Source: RGIG6353 sp045590615 (GTDB lineage Bacteria > Bacillota > Clostridia > Oscillospirales > SIG627). From it: a DNA stretch of 48,030 nucleotides. The stretch spans positions 1-48,030 of the forward strand of contig JAZNRH010000103.1 of the NCBI GenBank assembly GCA_045590615.1. The letters are read 5' to 3'. The notes beneath the pieces are model-generated. The model did no database searches. It saw nothing but the letters and a program-made list of their open reading frames with translations, and had not been told where the DNA came from. This document shows positions 39,360 to 46,577 of the stretch, in pieces; position 1 is the stretch's first letter; every line of letters begins with the position of its first letter. Made by a program: the position numbers and the translations under genes.

Positions 39360-40541
39360 ATGGAAAAATTACGTCTTGGAATTGTAGGTGTCGGAAAAAG
39401 AGGCACAAGCCTGATGAAGCTGTTTTTGAAAATGGATCAGGTGCAGGTTGTTGCAGTATGCGACTTGTATCAGGACAGAGTTGATGCAGCAAGCGAAGAG
39501 GTTGTTAATCAGGGCTTTGAAAAGCCGTTCGGCACAACAGACTACAAGGAGCTCGTAACCAAGGACAAGGTTGACTGTATCGTAGTTACAACCTCTTGGA
39601 GAACTCGTGTTGAAGTCGTTACCTATTCTATGAAGCAGGGAGTTCCCGTAGGAAGTGAGGTTGGTGGAGCAAACAGCCTTGAGGACTGCTTTGAGCTTGT
39701 AAGAGTATGGGAAGAAACCAAAACACCTTATATGTTCTGTGAAAACTGCAGCTACGGTGAAAGAGAGCTTATGGTTCTCAACATGGTTAAGAAGGGTCTC
39801 TTCGGTGATATAGTTCACTGTGAGGGTGGCTACTGTCACGACCTCAGAGAAGAAATCGGTACAGGCAGAGAAAAGAGACACTACCGTATTGACGAGTATC
39901 TCAACTACAACCGTGAAAACTATCCTTCACACGAGCTTGGCCCGATTATGAACGTGCTCGACATCAACCGTTCAAACCGTCTTGTATCTCTTGCATCATT
40001 CTCGTCTAAATCAATGGGAATGAATGCCTGGGCTAAGGAAAAATCCGACAAGAAGGAGCTTCAGGACGCCAAGTTCAGTCAGGGTGACGTAGTAACAACC
40101 GTCATCACCTGCGCTAACGGAGAAACCATCGTACTTACTCTCGATACAACCCTTCCCCGTGCTTATAGCAGAAAATTCACCGTAAGAGGAACTAAGGGTA
40201 TGTATATGGAGGACAACGATTCGGTATTCCTCGATTCTAAGAACGCTCTCCAGCACGACGCTGCCGCATGGCGCGAGGAGTGGGGCAACGCAAAGACCTA
40301 TGCTGAAGGCGAGTATGCTCATCCCCTTTGGGCAAACATCACAGACGAAGACAGAGAAAAGGGTCACGGTGGTATGGACTACCTTTGCTACTCGGATTTC
40401 TTCAACCACGTAATTTCGGGCGAGCCTATGCCTATCGACGTTTATGACGGCGCAACTATTATGGCTATCTCTCCTCTTTCCGAAATTTCTATCAAGTCGG
40501 GCTCTATCCCCGTTGCAATCCCCGATTTCAAAAAGAAATAA
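39360..40541 (+). CDS. Gfo/Idh/MocA protein resembling GH109 NAD-dependent glycosidases, copy 1
   Basis: This 393-residue protein has an N-terminal Rossmann fold (LGIVGVGKRGTSLMKLF) and a Gfo/Idh/MocA C-terminal domain. ENCSYGERELMVLNMVKKG, EGGYCHDLREE and YPSHELGPIMNVLDINR match the pattern I know from GH109 alpha-N-acetylgalactosaminidases, in which Tyr and His of a YPTH motif take part in NAD-assisted catalysis. No Tat or Sec signal is visible, so it acts in the cytoplasm. The ATG at 39360 has AAAGGAG; a longer frame overlaps the upstream gene. It could be a glycosidase or a plain sugar dehydrogenase; the motif favours the former. Confidence 0.85.
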   Translation: MEKLRLGIVGVGKRGTSLMKLFLKMDQVQVVAVCDLYQDRVDAASEEVVNQGFEKPFGTTDYKELVTKDKVDCIVVTTSWRTRVEVVTYSMKQGVPVGSEVGGANSLEDCFELVRVWEETKTPYMFCENCSYGERELMVLNMVKKGLFGDIVHCEGGYCHDLREEIGTGREKRHYRIDEYLNYNRENYPSHELGPIMNVLDINRSNRLVSLASFSSKSMGMNAWAKEKSDKKELQDAKFSQGDVVTTVITCANGETIVLTLDTTLPRAYSRKFTVRGTKGMYMEDNDSVFLDSKNALQHDAAAWREEWGNAKTYAEGEYAHPLWANITDEDREKGHGGMDYLCYSDFFNHVISGEPMPIDVYDGATIMAISPLSEISIKSGSIPVAIPDFKKK

Positions 40542-40565
40542 TAAAACCTTCCCCTGACGTTATCA

Positions 40566-40606
40566 AAGGGCTGTAAAAAACTAAATTGGTTTTTTACAGC
40601 CCTTTT
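40566..40606. terminator. Bidirectional GGGCTGTAAAAAAC terminator
   Basis: AAAGGGCTGTAAAAAAC and GTTTTTTACAGCCCTTTTT pair almost perfectly between the convergent GH109-like and araC-type genes. It is the third copy of the hairpin family in the window. Confidence 0.88.
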
Positions 40607-40608
40607 TG

Positions 40609-41406
40609 TTATAATATGCTGTTGATTTTTCTGTAGGTCGAAGGAGTGACCCCCTTGCGCTTTTTGAATAGCTGTGTAAAATAAAGTGGGTTATCAAAGC
40701 CCGAGCTTTCGGCAACCGTGCTGATTTTCAGCCTTGTATTGCTCAAAAGTGCGCAGGCATTCTCAAGCCTCAGAGAAATTATATAGCTATAAGGCGAAAC
40801 GCCCGTAGCTTCCTTGAATATATGATTGAATCTATCTACGCTGATATGTAACATATCGGCATATTTTTTTGGCGAATACTCCTGAGCAAAGCTGTGCGAC
40901 ATCTCCTCTGTCACCGAACGGATTGTATCAACGTTGTGAGTTACGCTCTTTTTAGCCAAAAGCAAAAGAATTCTCATAAGATAATACTCGGCTGATATTT
41001 TTGAAAGCATATCACCTCCGGGGCAGAATTCCTGAATTTTCTTAAAGCACGCCAACGGCATTTTCTCGTAGATTTTTTTCATAGTCGGGATTGACAGACT
41101 TTCGAGGAGCCCCCCTACATCCGACCCTGTAAAATGAATATAAAAATATTGATTGTTGTCCTCGGCTTTTGCATAATACCTTTGTGGTACGTTCGGTGGA
41201 TAAATCCACATTTCCCCCTGAGACAGCTTCACGTCCTCAACGTAAAGCGTACCCGTCGCACAATAATAAAGCGACCAGTCCACCCTGCCGTTTTTTCTCA
41301 TAGTAATATATTCGTCACCAACACCCGAAGCCCCACAGGAAACTACACTGACAGTATGATTTGTCGGAAAAACCTTTTTATCATTTCTGCCATCATAAAA
41401 ATGCAT
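40609..41406 (-). CDS. AraC-family transcriptional regulator
   Basis: This 265-residue regulator has an N-terminal cupin-like ligand domain (YCATGTLYVEDVKLSQGEMWIY region, about 45-100) and two C-terminal helix-turn-helix units (about 165-262) with SPKKYADMLHISVDRFNHIFKE and ISTVAESSGFDNPLYFTQLFKKRKGVTPSTYR, the standard AraC signature. It likely senses a sugar and controls the divergent EamA transporter and the GH109-like genes on both sides. It has a consensus promoter at 41460-41488. Confidence 0.92.
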   Translation of the reverse strand: MHFYDGRNDKKVFPTNHTVSVVSCGASGVGDEYITMRKNGRVDWSLYYCATGTLYVEDVKLSQGEMWIYPPNVPQRYYAKAEDNNQYFYIHFTGSDVGGLLESLSIPTMKKIYEKMPLACFKKIQEFCPGGDMLSKISAEYYLMRILLLLAKKSVTHNVDTIRSVTEEMSHSFAQEYSPKKYADMLHISVDRFNHIFKEATGVSPYSYIISLRLENACALLSNTRLKISTVAESSGFDNPLYFTQLFKKRKGVTPSTYRKINSIL

Positions 41407-41459
41407 ACTATCACCCCGTTATATAAACTTGTTCTCGTGCAGTAATATCTCACGAACCC

Positions 41460-41488
41460 ATTATACCCCACGCCAACAATAAAGTCAA
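41460..41488 (-). promoter_or_regulatory. Promoter of the AraC-family gene
   Basis: TTGACT (41483-41488) and TATAAT (41460-41465) lie exactly 17 bases apart, 54 bases ahead of the start codon. Confidence 0.88.
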
Positions 41489-41493
41489 CGAAA

Positions 41494-41556
41494 ACAGCAA
41501 AATAACTATGTTTTTTTAATATTCAGCAGTAAATTTTATTTGAAGACAGCAAAATA
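41494..41556. repeat. Paired direct repeats, candidate AraC operator
   Basis: ACAGCAAAATA occurs at 41494-41504 and again at 41546-41556, same orientation, starts 52 bases apart (about five helical turns), in the divergent region between the AraC gene and the EamA gene. The first copy lies just ahead of the AraC -35 box, the second near the EamA start region. Confidence 0.5.
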
Positions 41557-41585
41557 TATGATACCATAACCGTAGAGGTGAATAT

Positions 41586-42467
41586 ATGGGATACGTTTTT
41601 CTTTTCATTGCGCTGATAGCAGGAACGACTAAGGGCTTTTGTGGCAAGAAAACCTCGTCGGTTACCAATACCTATTCGAGCGCAATGCTTGTAAATTTTG
41701 TAAGAATGGTGCTCTGTGCTATAATCGGCTTTTTGATTTTAGCTTTGCAGGGCAATCTTGATGCGCTCAGACTCGACGCTATAACGCTTATGATTACACT
41801 TCTTTCTGCGCTGGCTTCCTCGGTATTCGTGGTTTCGTGGCTCATTTCGGTAAGAAGTGGAGCGTATATGATGGTCGACGTCTTTTTGATGCTCGGAATA
41901 TTCGTTCCGATTTTGCTTTGCAAGATTTTTTTCAGCGAAGAAATAAGCCTCGTTCAATGGCTGGGAATGGCTGTTCTTATTATTTCTGCCTACGTAATGT
42001 CTACCTATAATAAAACTGTAAAAAGCACTGCTTCGCCAAAAGCAATATTGCTTCTCATTATCTGTGGATTGTCAAACGGAATTGCCGACTTCTCTCAAAA
42101 GCTTTTCGTCAAACGCATTCCCGACGGCTCAAGCGCCGCCTTCAACCTGTACACCTACGCCTTTTCGGCAATCATACTGCTGGTAGCTTTTTTATATTAC
42201 AATAAAAGCGAAAGGGTGTCTCCCTCTCGCATAATCAGTAAAATATGGCTCTACGTTCTAATAATGGCAATCTGCCTCTTTGCAAACTCATTTTTCAAAA
42301 CACTCGCAGCAAAGGAGCTCGATGCAATTCAGCTTTATCCCCTCAACTACGGTGGTGGTATAATACTCTCGCTGATTATGTCTGCCACACTTTTCAAAGA
42401 AAGAATCAACCGTAAATGTATTATTGGCACAGCGCTTGCGTTTTTGGCGCTTATGCTCTTGTCATAA
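41586..42467 (+). CDS. EamA/DMT-superfamily transporter
   Basis: This 293-residue protein has ten hydrophobic helices in two repeats of five, the layout of drug/metabolite transporters (EamA). Its N-terminus GYVFLFIALIAGTTKGFCGKK and the second repeat starting near residue 150 (AILLLIICGLSNGIADFSQ) show the internal duplication. It may move a sugar or its breakdown product across the membrane. GAGGTG lies ahead of the ATG. Context with AraC and GH109-like genes suggests a carbohydrate substrate; family members are too diverse to be specific. Confidence 0.83.
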   Translation: MGYVFLFIALIAGTTKGFCGKKTSSVTNTYSSAMLVNFVRMVLCAIIGFLILALQGNLDALRLDAITLMITLLSALASSVFVVSWLISVRSGAYMMVDVFLMLGIFVPILLCKIFFSEEISLVQWLGMAVLIISAYVMSTYNKTVKSTASPKAILLLIICGLSNGIADFSQKLFVKRIPDGSSAAFNLYTYAFSAIILLVAFLYYNKSERVSPSRIISKIWLYVLIMAICLFANSFFKTLAAKELDAIQLYPLNYGGGIILSLIMSATLFKERINRKCIIGTALAFLALMLLS

Positions 42468-42473
42468 CGAACC

Positions 42474-42509
42474 CTTATCTGAAATTTTACGTGTTTTTCA
42501 GGCGATAAG
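42474..42509 (+). other. Hairpin upstream of the second GH109-like gene
   Basis: CTTATC-TGAAA pairs with TTTCA-(GGC)-GATAAG, with a loop of about 11 bases. It lies between the EamA stop and the next start codon. No strong T-run follows; it may be an mRNA processing or weak stop site. Confidence 0.45.
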
Positions 42510-42534
42510 AGTTTAACGGATTAAGGAGATATTT

Positions 42535-43773
42535 ATGAAAACAAGACTCGGATTTATAGGACTCGGACCACGTGGCGGCAAGGGTCTTCTCCCTATGCTT
42601 TACAATATGGACGACGTAGAAATTAAAATTATTTGCGACAAAAAACAAAGCAAGCTTGACGATGCAATTGAGCTTCTGAAAACAGAGGGTAAGCCTCTTC
42701 CCGATACAACGACAACAGACGATGAGGTTTTTTCAAGAAAGGATATCGACGCCGTAATTATAGCTACGTCATGGAACGACCACATTCCTCTTGCTATAAA
42801 GGGAATGGAGGCAGGTCTTTACGTGGGCTTCGAGGTCGGTCCCGTTGCAACTATTGAACAATGCTTTGATTTAGTCAACACCTTTGAAAAAACGGGCAGA
42901 CAATGTATGATTATGGAAAACTGCTGTTGGGGTAAAAACGAATTGACCGTACTCAATATGATTAAAAAAGGTCTCTTCGGCGAGGTCGTTCACGTGGAAG
43001 GAGGCTATCAGCACGATATACGCATAGCAAGTCAGCAATATGCTAACGGAAAAGAAAGAATAGACCATTACCTGAAAAGAAATTTTGACAGCTACCCCAC
43101 TCACGAGCTCGGTCCTATGCTCCACTACCTTGACATCAACAGGGGCAACAGACTGCTCACACTCACCTCTACAGCCTCAAAGTCACGTGGCTTTAAGAAA
43201 TATGTTCAAGAAAATTTCGACACAGATAGCGCCCTTTATTCAAGGGATTTCAACTGTGGTGACGTAATAACCACCGTCATAAAATGCGCCAACGGTGAGA
43301 CTATGACCCTCACCCTCAACACCTCGCTTCCCCATCCTTATTCACGACTTGGAAGAGTAGAGGGCACAAATGGTGTCTGGTTCGAGGACGTCGGCATCTA
43401 CGTCGAGGGAAGAAGTGAAGATGAAAAGTGGGACTCGTTTGACAGCTATATGGACGAATACGAGCACCCTCTTTGGAAAGCATTCGAAAGAATAGGCGTT
43501 ACAGGTGAGCATGGTGGAATGGACTATCTTATGCTTCGCGCATTCGTCGATGCAGTAAAGAACAAAAAGCCACTGCCCATTGATATCTATGACAGTGCAA
43601 CAATGCTTGCTGTCTCGGTACTCTCAGAGCAATCAATAGCGCTCGGCTCAGCCCCCGTATATATCCCCGACTTCACCAAAGGAAGATGGGTCAACCGTCG
43701 CGACGAGTCACCGTCAATCTTCTCGGTAACCGAGGTTGACGACTCGCTTTATGAAAACATTCACGAAATATAA
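42535..43773 (+). CDS. Gfo/Idh/MocA protein resembling GH109 NAD-dependent glycosidases, copy 2
   Basis: This 412-residue paralogue of the protein at 39360-40541 starts with LGFIGLGPRGGKGLLPMLY (Rossmann fold) and carries GFEVGPVATIEQCFDLV, ENCCWGKNELTVLNMIKKG, EGGYQHDIR and YPTHELGPMLHYLDINRGNR. The YPTH form matches GH109 enzymes exactly at the motif. No signal peptide is seen. It has AAGGAGA before its ATG and follows the EamA gene by 67 bases. Its stop codon abuts the stop of the convergent TetR gene with no base between. Confidence 0.86.
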   Translation: MKTRLGFIGLGPRGGKGLLPMLYNMDDVEIKIICDKKQSKLDDAIELLKTEGKPLPDTTTTDDEVFSRKDIDAVIIATSWNDHIPLAIKGMEAGLYVGFEVGPVATIEQCFDLVNTFEKTGRQCMIMENCCWGKNELTVLNMIKKGLFGEVVHVEGGYQHDIRIASQQYANGKERIDHYLKRNFDSYPTHELGPMLHYLDINRGNRLLTLTSTASKSRGFKKYVQENFDTDSALYSRDFNCGDVITTVIKCANGETMTLTLNTSLPHPYSRLGRVEGTNGVWFEDVGIYVEGRSEDEKWDSFDSYMDEYEHPLWKAFERIGVTGEHGGMDYLMLRAFVDAVKNKKPLPIDIYDSATMLAVSVLSEQSIALGSAPVYIPDFTKGRWVNRRDESPSIFSVTEVDDSLYENIHEI

Positions 43774-44325
43774 TTAAACAGCCAAAAAGAAATACTCGGT
43801 AATCGTCTGTGCCGACTCCTTCATTCCATTGTCAACCCACCACCTTACCGTTTCCACAAAAGTGGATATAATGTGGTTATTCCAGAAGGAGTCGGGCAGA
43901 CGTTCGTTTTTTCTGTCATTGAACAAGTAAAGCTCGTGAACGACCAGCTTTTCAAAATTGACCTTAAAAAAACGGAAGAAAAGCTCGTTGTTCTGACCGG
44001 ATAATAACTTCAATATATTGTTATCGTTGTTTTGAAGGTGTATAAAAAGATGCAAATACACCGAGTCGGGAGCATCACATTCGAAAATATGCTTATGTCT
44101 TGGCTCTTTGTTGTCGATTGAATCGAAAATGTGACAAAACAGCTCATCGCACAGCTCCTTCAATAAATAATCCTTTGTCTCAAAATGGGCGTAAAAGGTC
44201 GCTCTTCCAACGTCTGCCCTCTCGATTATTTCGCCAACCGTAATCTGTTCAAACTCCTTGTCGGAAAGTAAATCTGTAAAGGCTGTAAAAATAGCTTCTC
44301 TCGTCTTTTTTTGTCTTCTGTCCAT
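43774..44325 (-). CDS. TetR/AcrR-family transcriptional regulator
   Basis: This 183-residue regulator has an N-terminal TetR helix-turn-helix (REAIFTAFTDLLSDKEFEQI and IIERADVGRATFYAHFETKD, about 8-55) and a C-terminal ligand domain of the TetR_C_7-like clostridial type. It lies divergent from the CDF metal exporter gene, with a partial inverted repeat (44354-44371) between them, so it may control that exporter and itself. No typical metal ligands are evident, and the inducer is unknown. A shorter G-rich ribosome site (GGGGTG) precedes the ATG. Confidence 0.88.
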   Translation of the reverse strand: MDRRQKKTREAIFTAFTDLLSDKEFEQITVGEIIERADVGRATFYAHFETKDYLLKELCDELFCHIFDSIDNKEPRHKHIFECDAPDSVYLHLFIHLQNNDNNILKLLSGQNNELFFRFFKVNFEKLVVHELYLFNDRKNERLPDSFWNNHIISTFVETVRWWVDNGMKESAQTITEYFFLAV

Positions 44326-44353
44326 AAAAGCACCCCATACATTTTTTTAGTTT

Positions 44354-44371
44354 TTGTTCCGTAACGTACAA
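44354..44371. promoter_or_regulatory. Candidate TetR operator
   Basis: TTGTTCCGTAACGTACAA has outer arms TTGT/ACAA and further matches over the centre (about 12 of 18 positions symmetric). It lies 29 bases from the TetR start and ahead of the CDF promoter. Confidence 0.35.
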
Positions 44372-44388
44372 TAAAATAAATCTATACC

Positions 44389-44417
44389 TTGATTTTTGCC
44401 AGTCCTTTATATAAAAT
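44389..44417 (+). promoter_or_regulatory. Promoter of the CDF transporter
   Basis: TTGATT (44389-44394) and TAAAAT (44412-44417) are 17 bases apart, 66 bases ahead of the start codon at 44484. Confidence 0.7.
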
Positions 44418-44483
44418 ACTGAATACAAAGTTCATTATCGAACATATTATACAATAAAAACTATTTCTTTACAAGAGGGGCTT

Positions 44484-45371
44484 ATGAAAACAGAAAAAAA
44501 TATTTTAAGAGCTTTTTTGCTCAATTTAGCATTTGCAATCTTTGAAATTTTCGGGGGCTTTTTCACGGGCAGCGTTGCCATAATCTCGGACGCAATACAC
44601 GACCTTGGCGATGCAATCAGCATAGGAATTTCCTGCCTCCTTGAAAAAAAGAGCAAAAAGCAACCCGACGAAACGCACACCTACGGCTATATGAGATACT
44701 CGGTTTTGGGTAGCGTAATCACTACCCTGATTCTTATACAAGGCTCTGCAATCGTTATTTATAACGCAATTGTCAGAATTTTCAACCCTGCCCAAATCAA
44801 CTACGACGGTATGCTCATATTTGCCATAATCGGTGTCATAGTGAACACCTTCGCCGCATATTTTACCAAGGGAGACGGCTCGCTCAACCAAAGAGCTGTA
44901 AGACTGCACATGCTCGAGGATTCGCTGGGCTGGGCTGTCGTTTTAATCGGGGCAATCGTTATAAAATTCACCGATTTGCGTATCATTGACCCATTAATGT
45001 CCATCGGTGTAGCTGTATTTATTCTGATAAACGCAATCAAAAATTTATCGTACGCTTCAGACCTCTTTCTTGCTAAAACTCCCGAAAATGTCTCTGTTGA
45101 AAAAATCCGTAGTCACCTTTTGGGAATCGACGGAATAACAGACGTACATCATATTCACGTCTGGAGTATGGACTCACAGACGAGCTATGCCACAATGCAT
45201 ATCGTGACGAATGCCGATAACCACAAAATAAAGCATGAAGTGCGCCAAGCGCTACTCAAGCACAATATAGTACATACCACCCTTGAGCTCGAAAAAGAAA
45301 ACGAGCCTTGCCACCAAAAAAACTGTCACGTCAATCCCACCCCCTCAAAGCATTGCCACCATCATCATTAA
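44484..45371 (+). CDS. Cation diffusion facilitator (zinc/metal exporter)
   Basis: This 295-residue protein belongs to the CDF family, which exports Zn2+ and related metals in exchange for protons. It has six membrane helices, metal-site residues in IISDAIHDLGDAIS (helix II) and RLHMLEDSLGW (helix V), and a cytoplasmic C-terminal domain (HHIHVWSMDSQTSYATMHI). The tail is rich in Cys and His and ends HCHHHH, a likely metal-binding element. It is in the CzcD/ZitB group by layout. The divergent TetR gene may regulate it. Confidence 0.92.
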   Translation: MKTEKNILRAFLLNLAFAIFEIFGGFFTGSVAIISDAIHDLGDAISIGISCLLEKKSKKQPDETHTYGYMRYSVLGSVITTLILIQGSAIVIYNAIVRIFNPAQINYDGMLIFAIIGVIVNTFAAYFTKGDGSLNQRAVRLHMLEDSLGWAVVLIGAIVIKFTDLRIIDPLMSIGVAVFILINAIKNLSYASDLFLAKTPENVSVEKIRSHLLGIDGITDVHHIHVWSMDSQTSYATMHIVTNADNHKIKHEVRQALLKHNIVHTTLELEKENEPCHQKNCHVNPTPSKHCHHHH

Positions 45372-45394
45372 AAAAAGCATTTTCTTTATACAAT

Positions 45395-45427
45395 AAATGC
45401 TCACCTGTATAAAATAGGTGAGCATTT
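45395..45427. terminator. Bidirectional terminator between CDF and spoIVB genes
   Basis: AAATGCTCACCT and AGGTGAGCATTT form a perfect 12-bp stem with a 9-base loop, with TGTTTTATTT on the plus side and TATTGTATAAAG on the minus side. It separates the convergent genes. Confidence 0.88.
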
Positions 45428-45439
45428 GTTTTATTTAAT

Positions 45440-46435
45440 CTACTCTGCTTCGGCAAGCATATTTTCAATCAGTATTCCATATCCACATTTCTGGTCACGC
45501 ATTAAAACGTGGGTCACAGCACCAACCAGCTTGCCATTCTGGATTATCGGCGAGCCCGACATACCCTGAACAATTCCACCTGCCTTGGAAAGAGCAGTGC
45601 TGTCTGTCAGCTCGACGATGAAGTTTTTGGTTTTTGAAGATTTATCTATCAGCTTGAGGATTTTTGCATTGAGCTTGGTTGAAGCGTTACCGTCGAGACA
45701 AGTATAAATGGTACACTCGCCCTCCTTGATTTCACCCACGTCGGCAACCTCGATTTTTTCGAGCGATTTCAACTGTCTGGCAAATTTACCAAAGACGCCC
45801 ATATCCGTATTTTTATAAAGCTCACCGACTGCCATGGGGTCAAGCGTGCCCTTCAGCTCACCCGGATAATCGCCACTGCCCTTTACTACGTCGTTGATTT
45901 TTACGTTGTGAACAGTGCCCTCTCCAAGTGGCAGAAGCCTGAGTGTAGCTCGGTCGGTAATGCCATGCCCGAGCCCACCAAAGCTTTGAGCGTCGTCTTT
46001 GACGTAGGTGACGGTACCTATCCCCGAGGCTGAGTCCTTAATTAACAAACCCGTCTTATATTCGCCCGAAACCTGAACAGGTATGACGTTTGCGCTGACT
46101 GCCTTGCCATCTCTTATAATATCAAGAGTTATTCTTTTGCCCGAGGAAGCCGCAATTAAATCAGCAACATGTTCAACACCTTCGACCGATATTCCGTTGA
46201 CCTTTTTTATTATATCGCCCTCTGCAACGCCTGCCTCTTTTGCAGGCGACACCTTACCAACGTCGCTGTCGAGCTCTATCACACCCGAAACAAAGACGCC
46301 GTCGGTAGTCATTTTGACACCAAATGGAAAGCCCCCGATATAAACCTCGTCGCCTGCAAGTGTCACGACGGACAATGACAAAAGCAGAACGAGGAAAATA
46401 ATTATTCCTTTCGATTTATTTGTATATTTTAACAT
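45440..46435 (-). CDS. spoIVB: SpoIVB-type sporulation signalling protease
   Basis: SpoIVB is secreted from the forespore and triggers processing of pro-sigma-K in the mother cell. The 331-residue protein has a signal/membrane segment (about 10-28), a PDZ domain (about 45-120, PAKEAGVAEGDIIKKVNGISVEG) and the S55 peptidase domain with the His of FGGLGHGITD and the serine of GIVQGMSGSPIIQNGKLVGAVTH. I use the ATG at 46435, with GGGAGA seven bases ahead; 22 extra codons upstream lack a site. In most clostridia it sits beside spo0A, but not here. Confidence 0.93.
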   Translation of the reverse strand: MLKYTNKSKGIIIFLVLLLSLSVVTLAGDEVYIGGFPFGVKMTTDGVFVSGVIELDSDVGKVSPAKEAGVAEGDIIKKVNGISVEGVEHVADLIAASSGKRITLDIIRDGKAVSANVIPVQVSGEYKTGLLIKDSASGIGTVTYVKDDAQSFGGLGHGITDRATLRLLPLGEGTVHNVKINDVVKGSGDYPGELKGTLDPMAVGELYKNTDMGVFGKFARQLKSLEKIEVADVGEIKEGECTIYTCLDGNASTKLNAKILKLIDKSSKTKNFIVELTDSTALSKAGGIVQGMSGSPIIQNGKLVGAVTHVLMRDQKCGYGILIENMLAEAE

Positions 46436-46517
46436 TGTATTTCTCCCAAAATTGTATTCGCCCAAAGGCTCAAATAATAATCTGCGCAAAATCGGAAACA
46501 ATTATGATAAAAAAGTG

Positions 46518-46546
46518 TTGACAAATTAAGTTAAATACAATAAAAT
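46518..46546 (+). promoter_or_regulatory. Promoter of the aspartokinase gene
   Basis: TTGACA (46518-46523) and TAAAAT (46541-46546) are 17 bases apart. Only about 30 bases separate it from the start codon, too few for a lysine riboswitch. Confidence 0.88.
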
Positions 46547-46577
46547 ATAATGTAATAAATTATTTTGAGGTTTTGAA

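Noticed and set aside
39369..39881. 170-codon minus-strand frame inside the first GH109-like gene
   Set aside because: No ribosome site, no family match, and the plus-strand protein is fully conserved across the same stretch.
46547..46577. Lysine riboswitch ahead of aspartokinase
   Set aside because: Only about 30 bases lie between the -10 box and the start codon, far too short for the L-box.
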